Positions 8,795-17,012 of a DNA stretch of 64,000 nucleotides are shown here, in pieces. Source of the stretch: Granulicella sp. dw_53. GTDB taxonomy: Bacteria > Acidobacteriota > Terriglobia > Terriglobales > Acidobacteriaceae. The translations under genes were made by a program, and so were the position numbers. The first letter of the stretch is position 1; every line of letters starts with the position of its first letter. The stretch is from contig NZ_JAAVUR010000004.1 of the NCBI RefSeq assembly GCF_018449545.1, positions 334,570-398,569 on the forward strand, in the 5' to 3' direction. The notes under the pieces were generated by a model. The model had not been told where the DNA came from, did not search any database, and saw nothing but the letters and a program-made list of their open reading frames with translations.

Positions 8795-9502
8795 TCAATT
8801 CCCCTGCGCCTGGCTTAGATGAATCCTGTAATCATTCTCGACATCGACCCGCCGAACGACCGTCAGCCCATCGGCTCCCAGCAAAAACGTCGTTCCAGTA
8901 TCCGAGTTGACCAGCCTGTGATCCACCTGCTTCACCGTCGTAAGCAGCGTCGGATTGGACGACCTGGACGCGTCGATCACCTGATAGTCGCGGGACGCGT
9001 CAACACCTTGTTGGTACGGCTCACTGACAGCGAGGAAGCCACTCTGCCCGAGCGACTCGAAAGGCCCGGAGTCCACCGCCGCCGTCAGCATTCGCACCGT
9101 CGGCTTGCGTGCCTTACGAAGGTCCAGGACGCCGACACTCTTCTGATCACGGAAGCGAATCAACTCGGCATGATCATTAAGCGGCTGCACGAAATCGAAG
9201 GCCCCCGCTGTCGGAAGCGCGGTGCTGGCCGCCACCCGAATCCGGCTTGGATCCGTTACATCCAGAACAGTGAGGCGCTTTCCCTGTTGCTGCTCCACGT
9301 AGAGGTAGGTGCTCCCCTCATCGTCCGAGTGCAGCAAGAGCGAGCAGCCCGGCAGGCGAGCCTGCTCCGGAAGATCATGCGACTCCATCACGACAAGCTC
9401 CTTCGACTTGGAGCGAAGCTCAGCATGACCTGCAAGCGGAGCAAGAACACCCACAACTCCCAACAGACTAAAAATAAATTGGCGTGAAATACCTTTGTTC
9501 AT
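8795..9502 (-). CDS. Secreted protein, possible beta-propeller (LVIVD-like)
   Basis: A 235-residue exported protein. Residues 1-27 form a signal peptide ending in LAGHA. The mature part has repeated short strands of the form LTVLDVTDPSRIRV, VGVLDLRKARKPTV and YQVIDASRSSNPTL, about 50-60 residues apart, which resembles LVIVD-type propeller blades. Three to four blades would fit, fewer than a closed propeller, so it may be incomplete or may multimerise. Function unknown. It is a single gene with its own upstream region. Confidence 0.65.
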   Translation of the reverse strand: MNKGISRQFIFSLLGVVGVLAPLAGHAELRSKSKELVVMESHDLPEQARLPGCSLLLHSDDEGSTYLYVEQQQGKRLTVLDVTDPSRIRVAASTALPTAGAFDFVQPLNDHAELIRFRDQKSVGVLDLRKARKPTVRMLTAAVDSGPFESLGQSGFLAVSEPYQQGVDASRDYQVIDASRSSNPTLLTTVKQVDHRLVNSDTGTTFLLGADGLTVVRRVDVENDYRIHLSQAQGN

Positions 9503-10001
9503 GGTGCGTCTCCTTTACGTGATTCAGTGTTGATCCATCGAAGCGGCGCGTCCAATAAGTAATCCTGATGCCGCATATCTATTGGCGATGTCGCTCAACG
9601 CCGGAATTTGAGAGTGAATTCGAGCTGTTCCTTCTAGGATCACCAAGAGATCTGTCTAAATATCTAATTACTTTGAGTAACCGACCTCTAAGTCGGACGG
9701 AAGTGCGGAATAACACCTCAAGCTACGAGATACCCCGCCACATTAAGCAAGCGAGTTAGCACCATCGTGCCGTACGCTCGACGAATAAAACACAATGCAT
9801 GCCTGCTTATTCCTGATATCGCGAAGGTAGAAACACGGCGAACACAAACACTACGAACGATCTAAAAAATGTCGGAAGATGCGCACAAAGAGAGGTCGAA
9901 TCTATCTCTAGCCGGGAATAATACGAGCCCACATTAAATCCCTTATAGGGAATAAGGATTTGTGAATTCCATTTCTTCGTGGAGGCACTTACTGTCAAAG
10001 C
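9503..10001. other. Divergent intergenic region
   Basis: About 500 bases of lower GC content between two divergent genes. It must hold the promoters of the secreted protein (minus) and the FAD protein (plus). Short open frames on both strands were read and do not look coding. No repeat or RNA gene seen. Confidence 0.5.
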
Positions 10002-11426
10002 ATGACGAGACGAACCACAACTCGGAAGACCGTCGCCATCATCGGAGGAGGTGTCAGCGGAGCCCTCACCGCCCTTCACCTCACCCAACAGCACGTTCAA
10101 GCAAGAATCGTAGTGATCGATCCTCGCGCCGAGTTGGGCCTCGGCCTTGCCTACTCGACTCCCAGCCTCCGGCACCTGTTGAATGTGCCTGCCGCCAAGA
10201 TTAGCGCCCTGCCCGACGACCCCAACCACTTCCTCACCTGGCTGCGCGCCAATCACGATGCCTCGGCAACGCACGAAACCTTTGCTCCGCGCGCGGTCTT
10301 TGGCCGTTACATTCAGACACTCTTTGCCGAGGCGAAGAACGTCGAGCACATCCAGACATCCGCCATAAACCTGCGACTAACTGAAACATCCGGAATAACG
10401 GCTGGCATATTAGACCTACAGAACGGCCAGGAACTCCCATGCGACTTCGCCATCCTGGCAACCGGCAACTTCGATCCCGCACCTCTGCCCGGCATCAACG
10501 ACCAGCTACGTTCCACCAGCGCATACCATCACAACGCATGGCGCCCGGAGACCTACGCCAACCTGGCCCCCGACGCACCCGTAACGCTCATAGGCTCCGG
10601 CCTTACCGCCGTGGACGTATTACTCCGCCTGCGTGAACTCGGACATCGCGGCGCCATCACCGCAGTCTCGCGCCACGGCATCCTTCCCAACCGGCACGCC
10701 GGCTACACACCCCTCGCAGATAGCGCCATTCCCCCAGGCACGCCCGCGACATCCATCGCATACCTCCGAGCTCTCCGCACCACCATACGCAACGGCGCGG
10801 AGTGGAGAGCGGCTATCGACAGCCTCCGCGCCTCTACCAACGACCTGTGGCTCGCACTGCCACTCGCGGAACAAAAGCGCTTTCGCCGCCACCTGCAGCA
10901 CCGTTGGGATGTAGTGAGACACCGCATGGCGCCTCCCATCGCCGACACCATCGATCGCGAACTCGCCAACCATACCCTCATCCTTCGCGCAGGAAACCTC
11001 AGCAGCGTAGAAATCGCCTCAGAAGGCGCAGCCGTCACAATCCTCACGCCCCACGGTCCAGAGACATTCAACAGCGCCCGCGTAATCAACTGCACGGGGC
11101 CCAGCATGAACTACAAGCGCGTGAACTCGCCCCTCTTCAACAGCCTCTTTGAGCAAGGTCTCGTAACCCAGGGTCCGCTGGGCAGCGGCTTCAACACAAC
11201 GCACGACGGAGCCATGATCGGCCGGGACGGCAACGCCTCAACGATGCTCTTCACCTTAGGCCCAACCCGCCTCGGAACGCTGCTCGAATCCATTGCAGTC
11301 CCCGAGATCCGCCAGCAGTCGAACGAACTCGCAACCCTGCTCAGCAAACGCATCGCAGCCTCGGAGAAATACCTGCAACCCCGCATGCCCCTCATCGCCC
11401 CGCGCTCTCCCATGGTGGGACTATGA
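10002..11426 (+). CDS. FAD/NAD(P)-binding oxidoreductase-like protein (COG4529 type)
   Basis: A 474-residue flavoprotein-like sequence. The N-terminal dinucleotide fold VAIIGGGVSGALTALHL (residues about 11-27) is followed by GLGLAYSTPSLRHLLNVPA, a segment typical of the NAD_binding_9 family, then the second motif FAILATGNFDP (about 146-156) and a second fold PVTLIGSGLTAVDVLL (about 188-203). The late INCTGPSMNY resembles the ATG-type closing motif. Substrate unknown. The stop overlaps the start of the ClcB-like gene (ATGA), so the two are co-translated. Confidence 0.82.
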   Translation: MTRRTTTRKTVAIIGGGVSGALTALHLTQQHVQARIVVIDPRAELGLGLAYSTPSLRHLLNVPAAKISALPDDPNHFLTWLRANHDASATHETFAPRAVFGRYIQTLFAEAKNVEHIQTSAINLRLTETSGITAGILDLQNGQELPCDFAILATGNFDPAPLPGINDQLRSTSAYHHNAWRPETYANLAPDAPVTLIGSGLTAVDVLLRLRELGHRGAITAVSRHGILPNRHAGYTPLADSAIPPGTPATSIAYLRALRTTIRNGAEWRAAIDSLRASTNDLWLALPLAEQKRFRRHLQHRWDVVRHRMAPPIADTIDRELANHTLILRAGNLSSVEIASEGAAVTILTPHGPETFNSARVINCTGPSMNYKRVNSPLFNSLFEQGLVTQGPLGSGFNTTHDGAMIGRDGNASTMLFTLGPTRLGTLLESIAVPEIRQQSNELATLLSKRIAASEKYLQPRMPLIAPRSPMVGL

Positions 11427-12775
11427 CGGCAACCTCCACGAGACCCTCCTCCGAGCCAACTCTCATCGGAGCGCAGAATCTTCGTCGGATCTTCATCGTC
11501 TCCTCCTGGGCAGCCGCGCTCGGTCTGGTAAGCGGCCTCGCCTGCGTCGCCGTACGCCTCACATTCCGCGCACTGCAATGGATTCTCGTTCATCATGGAG
11601 GCACGCTGCCCGAAGCAGCCGCCTCGCTCTCGCCCCAGCGTCGTCTGCTCACACCTCTCATCGGTGGAGCACTGGCCACCGCCGTTCTATGGGCAGCAGA
11701 GCGCTGGTGCAAAGAAGGATGCCTCGAAGGCTACGTCGAAGCCGTGCGCTTCCGGCGCGGACATATCCCCTTCGCCTCCACCCTGTGGCGCACCGCCTCG
11801 TCCGTCTTCTCCGTAGCATCCGGCGCAGCCATCGGACGCGAAGGCTCGATGATCCAGTTCGCCGCGGCGGCAACATCCTGGGTCGGAGAGCGCTCATCCC
11901 TCCGCACCATCCCGCTCTCGCGCCAGGTTAGCTACGGAGTCGCCGCCGCCGTAGCCGCTGCATACCAGGCCCCCCTCGCAGGCGTCTTCTTCGCCTTGGA
12001 GATCGTAATCGGCGAGTGGGCCTGGATCGAAATCCTCCCCCTTCTTATCGCCTCCCTCACCGGCGCATGGGCCAGTCGAATGATCCTCGGCGGAGGCCCG
12101 CTATTCCCGGTCCTCGGAACGCTGACTCTTTCCAAACAAATCCTCTGGGCCCTACCCTTCGCCATCGCACTCGGCCTCGCAGGCCCAGCCTACCAACTCT
12201 TACTGCGCAGCCTCCGCAGCACCAGCCGCTGGCCTCTCGCGCTCATTTGGAGCGGCCTCGCCGTCGGAGCCCTCAGCCTCCTGCAACCCGCCGTCTGGGG
12301 AAACGGAGACTTCGCTCTCCTCCAAACGTTGCAAGGCTCCCCATCCCTGTCGGCCATCGCGCTCATCCTGGCTCTGCGTCTCGTCGCGACCACCTTCTGC
12401 GTCGGAACCGGAACCGTAGGCGGCGTCTTTACCCCCACGCTCTTCGCTGGCGCAGCCATCGGTCTCTCCGCCGGACATCTCCTCCACGCCGACCAACCCG
12501 TACTGCTCGCGGTCATCGGCCTCAGCGCCTTCCTCGCCGCCGTCACTCACGCCCCCTTCATGGCCGGCCTCATGGCAGCCGAGCTCACCGGGCAATGGCA
12601 TCTGCTGCCGCTGCTTCTAATCCTCAATATCCTCTCCTGGTACGTGGCCAAAAGCCTCTCCCCGCGTTCGCTCTACGCCATCGCATCGGACCTCCCAACC
12701 TACGACGTCTCAACCTCCGACGAAGACACCAGCCCGTCACCTGGTTTACTACCAGCGACTCCCAAATCGTTTTAA
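11423..12775 (+). CDS. clcB: ClC-type voltage-gated chloride channel/transporter, ClcB-like
   Basis: A 450-residue membrane protein of the ClC family with about ten to twelve hydrophobic segments. The signature SGAAIGREGSMIQ (near residue 130) and GGVFTPTLFAGAAIG (near residue 333) are present. The classical first filter motif GSGIP is missing and is replaced by EGYVEAVRFRRGHIPF, a pattern I associate with ClcB rather than ClcA. It probably moves chloride across the inner membrane, as channel or exchanger. Four-base overlap with the FAD protein gene indicates coupling, an unusual pairing with no obvious reason. Confidence 0.82.
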   Translation: MTATSTRPSSEPTLIGAQNLRRIFIVSSWAAALGLVSGLACVAVRLTFRALQWILVHHGGTLPEAAASLSPQRRLLTPLIGGALATAVLWAAERWCKEGCLEGYVEAVRFRRGHIPFASTLWRTASSVFSVASGAAIGREGSMIQFAAAATSWVGERSSLRTIPLSRQVSYGVAAAVAAAYQAPLAGVFFALEIVIGEWAWIEILPLLIASLTGAWASRMILGGGPLFPVLGTLTLSKQILWALPFAIALGLAGPAYQLLLRSLRSTSRWPLALIWSGLAVGALSLLQPAVWGNGDFALLQTLQGSPSLSAIALILALRLVATTFCVGTGTVGGVFTPTLFAGAAIGLSAGHLLHADQPVLLAVIGLSAFLAAVTHAPFMAGLMAAELTGQWHLLPLLLILNILSWYVAKSLSPRSLYAIASDLPTYDVSTSDEDTSPSPGLLPATPKSF

Positions 12776-12812
12776 CGTTGAACGAATACCATTGTGAGAT
12801 CAATCTAAAGGA

Positions 12813-13757
12813 ATGATCGAGAACTTCCGCATCCGTGTCTTCCGCACCGTGGCTCATCATCTCAACTTCAGCCGCGCCGCGGAGGAGCTCCTGCTCACCC
12901 AACCCGCCATCACCCAGCAGATCAAAGCCCTCGAAGATGAGTTCGGCGTACCCCTCTTCGATCGCGGCGGAGGAAGAATCTCCTTGACCCCCGGCGGCAT
13001 GGCCCTCCTGCCCCTCGCCGACAAGATGAAGGCCCTCTCCGACGAAGCCATGGAAGCCGTCGCCGGAGCCTACGGTCAGCACGCCGGCGAGCTCTCCATC
13101 GGAGCCTCCCAGACCATCGGCCAATACCTCCTGCCCAACTTCGTCGCCGGCTTCCTCCGCACCCATCCCAAGATCCGCGTCACCGCCCGCAGCGGCAACA
13201 GCGACGCCATGCTCGAAGCCCTCGTAGCCCGCGAGATCCAGCTCGCACTCGTCGAAGGCCCCGAGCAGCGCAAAGACGTCCACATCGAGCCCTTCATGGA
13301 AGACCACATGGTCCTCGTCGTGCCAACCAGCCACGAGTGGGCCGAGCACACCGTCGAGCTCGCCGATATCAAGGAGCAGCCACTCCTCATGCGCGAGTTC
13401 GGCTCCGGCTCCCGCCGCGTCGTAGAGCAGGCGCTCGCCGAGGCCGGCCTGAAAGGCAAAGACCTCAACATCAGCATGGAGCTGGACTCAACCGAAGGCC
13501 TGCTCAGCGCCGTCGAAGCCGGACTGGGTGTAACCTTCGTCTCCAGTTGGGCCGTACGCAATCAACTCACATTGGGAACGCTGAAGCTCGCCCGAGTCCG
13601 CGGCCTCAAGCTCTCGCGCAGATTCTCCATGGCCTACCCCGCCGGCCCCGAACCGTCAGGCAGCGTAGGCGCCTTCCGCAGCTTCCTGCTCTCAAGCTGT
13701 CAAAAGCTCTTTCCAAGAACCACCGGCAAGCAACAGAGCACCGACCGCAAGCCATAA
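12813..13757 (+). CDS. LysR-family transcriptional regulator
   Basis: A 314-residue LysR regulator. The winged HTH covers residues 5-65 (FRTVAHHLNFSRAAEELLLTQPAITQQIKALEDEFGVPLFDR), followed by the linker helix and a periplasmic-binding-like effector domain starting near LSIGASQTIGQYLLPNFVAGF (about residue 92), close in style to CysB/CysL/RbcR-type members. It follows the ClcB gene by 37 bases in the same direction and abuts the convergent acyl-CoA dehydrogenase gene. LysR proteins often regulate a neighbouring gene; which one here is not clear. Confidence 0.9.
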   Translation: MIENFRIRVFRTVAHHLNFSRAAEELLLTQPAITQQIKALEDEFGVPLFDRGGGRISLTPGGMALLPLADKMKALSDEAMEAVAGAYGQHAGELSIGASQTIGQYLLPNFVAGFLRTHPKIRVTARSGNSDAMLEALVAREIQLALVEGPEQRKDVHIEPFMEDHMVLVVPTSHEWAEHTVELADIKEQPLLMREFGSGSRRVVEQALAEAGLKGKDLNISMELDSTEGLLSAVEAGLGVTFVSSWAVRNQLTLGTLKLARVRGLKLSRRFSMAYPAGPEPSGSVGAFRSFLLSSCQKLFPRTTGKQQSTDRKP

Positions 13758-13758
13758 C

Positions 13759-14916
13759 CTACAGCACCAGCTTCGCAATCGTAGCCAACTGCATGAACGA
13801 AGTCCCCTCATAGATCTTGCCGATCTTCGCATCGCGATACAGCTTCTCCACCGGATAGTCCTTCACAAACCCCGACCCGCCGAACACCTCCACCGCCAAG
13901 CTCGCCACCCGCTCCGCCACCTGCGACGCAAAGTACTTGCACATCGCCGCCTCCTTCAAGAACTCCTCGCCCCGGTCCTTCAACCGCGCCGCGTTGTAGA
14001 CCATCAATCTCGCCGCCTCGATCTCCGTCGCCATCTCCGCCAACTGGAATTGCATCGCCTGAAACTCCACAATCGCCTTGCCGAACTGCCTCCGCTCCTT
14101 CGCCCACCTCGCCGCATGGCCCCACGCTCCGCTCGCCAACCCCAGCATTTGCGCCCCAATCCCGATGCGCCCTTCGTTCAGCGTCTCAATGGCGATCTTG
14201 TACCCCTTGCCCGGCTCTCCCAACACCTGCGACGCCGGCACCACGCAATCCCGAAACACCAGCTCGCACGTACTCGAAGCCCGTATCCCCAGCTTGTCCT
14301 CCTTCTTTCCCAGCGTGAACCCCGCCGCCCCCTTCTCCACCACAAACGCCGTAATCCCCTTGTACCCCGCCGCCGGATCGAGCGTAGCAAACACCAAAAA
14401 CAGCCCCGCCTCCTTAGCATTCGTAATCCAAAGCTTCTGCCCATTCAAAACATAGTCATCGCCCCGCCTGGTAGCCCGAGTCTGCAGCGCAAACGCATCC
14501 GACCCCGAAGAAGCCTCGCTCAGCGCATAAGCTCCAACCGTGTCCTTCGCCAACCGCGTCAGATACCGGCGCTTCTGCTCCTCCGTCGCCCAACGCACCA
14601 GCGCATTGATGCACAGCGTATTCTGCACATCCACCAGCACCCCCACCGAAGGGTCCACCCCCGATAGAGCCTCCACCGCCAGAATCGCCTCGAAGAAAGT
14701 CCCACCCGCCCCGCCATACTGCTCAGGAATCTCGATGCCCATCAGACCCAGCCCGAACATCTTCTCGATGAGCTTCGCATCCATCTGCTGCGCCTCATCC
14801 ATCCCACGCACCAGTGGAGCGATCTGCTCTACCGCAAACTGCCGCACCGTATCCCGAAACAGCCGCTCATCCTCACTCAACTGCGTTAAGGCCATCGGCC
14901 TCAAACCCTGCTCCAT
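13759..14916 (-). CDS. Acyl-CoA dehydrogenase
   Basis: A 385-residue flavoenzyme of fatty-acid or branched-chain acyl-CoA oxidation. The FAD-binding motif appears as YALSEASSGSDAFAL (about 133-147), then LWITNAKEAGLFLVFA, and the C-terminal region has YPVEKLYRDAKIGKIYEGTSFMQL, where the Glu before GTS is at the position of the usual catalytic base of short-chain enzymes. Length is normal for the family. GAGG lies six bases upstream of ATG 14916; an internal ATG seven codons later is an alternative. It removes two hydrogens from acyl-CoA and passes electrons to ETF. Single gene. Confidence 0.92.
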   Translation of the reverse strand: MEQGLRPMALTQLSEDERLFRDTVRQFAVEQIAPLVRGMDEAQQMDAKLIEKMFGLGLMGIEIPEQYGGAGGTFFEAILAVEALSGVDPSVGVLVDVQNTLCINALVRWATEEQKRRYLTRLAKDTVGAYALSEASSGSDAFALQTRATRRGDDYVLNGQKLWITNAKEAGLFLVFATLDPAAGYKGITAFVVEKGAAGFTLGKKEDKLGIRASSTCELVFRDCVVPASQVLGEPGKGYKIAIETLNEGRIGIGAQMLGLASGAWGHAARWAKERRQFGKAIVEFQAMQFQLAEMATEIEAARLMVYNAARLKDRGEEFLKEAAMCKYFASQVAERVASLAVEVFGGSGFVKDYPVEKLYRDAKIGKIYEGTSFMQLATIAKLVL

Positions 14917-15005
14917 CCCTCACCTCAATCCAAACCCGCGAAAGAGGCGAGTCTAGCATCTTCAACCAAAGATCAAAATGAAAGGGGTCTACCGACAGAC
15001 AGTCT

Positions 15006-15917
15006 TTAAACCGCCACCGCAACCCGCCGCCCACGCCGGCTCACGATCGACAGCTTCTCCGTGCTCAGAATCTTCCGTGCCTGCCCCTGCGCATGGCTCG
15101 CCCACGGCCCCACCGGATCCAGCCGCACATACGTCAGCCAGTGTCGCAGAGCCCGCCGCCGCTGCCCCTGCCGCTCATACGCCAGCGCCAGATTGTAGTG
15201 CGCATCCGCATACTGCGGAACCAGCTCCACCGCCCGCTGATAAGCCGCCGTAGCCTCCGCCAGCCGCTGCATCTCATCCAGCACATTGCCCAGGTCGAAG
15301 AACGCCAGCGCATACTCCGGATCCGACAGCGTCGCCCTCCGGTACATCGTCTCCGCCTGCGCATACTCCCGCCGGTTGTAGTGGATCGTCCCCAGGTTGA
15401 TCAGCGTCGGAGCATGCTCCGGCCGGATCGTCAAAATCTCGGCATAGATCTCCATCGCCGCCGGAACCGTCGCCGCATCCTCCTCCAACTGCACCGCCCG
15501 CACAAACATCTCCTGCACCGCCGCCGCCTGCCGCATCGGACTCAAACCGCCCGCCGGAACCACCTGCAACTGCCGCGTCGGAGAGACCTCAAAATCGAAC
15601 GCCAGTTGCTGCGTCATCGGATCCAGCAGCGCCCCGCCATGCCGGAACGCCAGATGCGATCCCCGCCGCACCGCCGTGGCTTCCATTAGCGCATTGCGCA
15701 TCCCCGCCACCCGCTGCATCGCATCCAGCGACGCGCGGATGTTCTTCGCCGAGATCCGCGTCGTCGCCCGCAGATCGCGCAGCGTCCGCAGCCGTCCCAG
15801 TTGCTCGAAACCATACTCTTCTGTGGGGGAGATAAGGCCGGCCCGCTCCCACGCAACAAGCTGGCGCGGGTGCAGGTGAAGGATCCGAATTACATCTTGA
15901 CGGCTATAGCAGGTCAA
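15006..15917 (-). CDS. MerR-type HTH fused to TPR domain
   Basis: A 303-residue fusion. Residues 1-75 look like a MerR-type winged helix (YSRQDVIRILHLHPRQLVAWERAGLI then LRTLRDLR). After a linker, residues about 155-265 form three to four TPR units, for example PTLINLGTIHYNRREYAQAE, ALAFFDLGNVLDEMQRLAEA and ADAHYNLALAYERQGQRRRA. The combination suggests a regulator whose DNA binding is linked to a protein partner bound by the TPRs; target unknown. The C-terminus is basic. It is a single gene. Confidence 0.78.
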   Translation of the reverse strand: MTCYSRQDVIRILHLHPRQLVAWERAGLISPTEEYGFEQLGRLRTLRDLRATTRISAKNIRASLDAMQRVAGMRNALMEATAVRRGSHLAFRHGGALLDPMTQQLAFDFEVSPTRQLQVVPAGGLSPMRQAAAVQEMFVRAVQLEEDAATVPAAMEIYAEILTIRPEHAPTLINLGTIHYNRREYAQAETMYRRATLSDPEYALAFFDLGNVLDEMQRLAEATAAYQRAVELVPQYADAHYNLALAYERQGQRRRALRHWLTYVRLDPVGPWASHAQGQARKILSTEKLSIVSRRGRRVAVAV

Positions 15918-16103
15918 TGGTCAGTACTCGAGATCGGCGACCGTCTTGCAACTCTATCTGCGAGTATGCGACCCAAACCCGCTCCAATCAAGCCCCAACT
16001 CACACTCCACCAACAAATAACAGTGGATATCGTGTACCAAACGTGGTTCGACACGCTCCTGTAACAAAAATCCCTGCCCTTACCCGCAAACCAACGGCGA
16101 ACT

Positions 16104-16805
16104 TCAGCTCCGCTTGAACCGGAACACCACCTCGAGCTCGATCTTGTCATCCACGCTCATCAGCCGCGCAATCGTAGGCTTCGTCAGCCCGAACGTCCCG
16201 AACGTGAAGCTCGTCTTCGCCCTTCCCGCAACCGTCGAATCGCGCCCATACGTAGCAATCCCCTGGAACGTGACCTCCTTCGTCACCCCGTGGATCGTCA
16301 GGTTCCCCGTCAACTGAAACCCCGTCTGCCCCTGCGTCGGAATCATCAGCGGCAGCCCTTGAATCTTCGTCGGCACAAACTCCGCATACGGATACTTCTC
16401 CGTCTCCAGCGTCCTGTTCCGCACGTACCCATCGCGCTGCTCCTGGTCGCTCTTCAGGTTCCGCAGATCAATCGTCAACTTCGACCCCGCCGTAATCGAT
16501 CCATCCGCGCCGATCCCCAACGTCCCCGCCACCGTCGGCGTAGTCCCCACCGCATCGTTTGGAAAGCTGATCCCCACCAACTGCTCCGTCACCCGGTACG
16601 AAGCCGCAGACCCATCCACAATCTCAAGATGCGCCCCCGCCGTAGGCGGAGTAGGAGGCGGCGGAGGACCCTGCCGCTGCGGCTGCCCCGCCGGAGCCTG
16701 GGCCAGAACACCCGTCCCACCCGCCACCAGCACCCCAGCCAGAACAACCCCAAGCGCCCCGGCAAACGAAGCCTTGCTCCCACGCACAACCCACTTGAAA
16801 TCCAT
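16104..16805 (-). CDS. YceI-family periplasmic protein
   Basis: A 233-residue exported protein. A GGAGG lies four bases before ATG 16805; an upstream GTG would add five residues. Residues 1-36 form a long signal peptide ending in VLAQA, followed by a Pro/Gln linker. The lipocalin-like YceI domain runs from about residue 60 to the end with LTIDLRNLKSDQEQRDGYVRNRTLETEKYPYAEFVPT, the usual core, and GNLTIHGVTKEVTFQG. The family binds isoprenoid-type ligands in the periplasm; its exact role is unknown. Confidence 0.9.
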   Translation of the reverse strand: MDFKWVVRGSKASFAGALGVVLAGVLVAGGTGVLAQAPAGQPQRQGPPPPPTPPTAGAHLEIVDGSAASYRVTEQLVGISFPNDAVGTTPTVAGTLGIGADGSITAGSKLTIDLRNLKSDQEQRDGYVRNRTLETEKYPYAEFVPTKIQGLPLMIPTQGQTGFQLTGNLTIHGVTKEVTFQGIATYGRDSTVAGRAKTSFTFGTFGLTKPTIARLMSVDDKIELEVVFRFKRS

Positions 16806-17012
16806 GCATCCTCCAAACACTTCTTTTGCAACGTGTATCTAAGACGAACCACCCCCACAAATAGACCCGCCAGACTCAACCTTTATCTCTATGGAGAAGG
16901 TGGTAGGAGCCCATGATCTCGTCTGCTTCCCTTTGCAAGGTCGGAGATACGCTACTACTCGACGCCTTCCCAGGCGACCGAAACTACCTCAGCAGCAGCA
17001 CATTCGTCTCCC

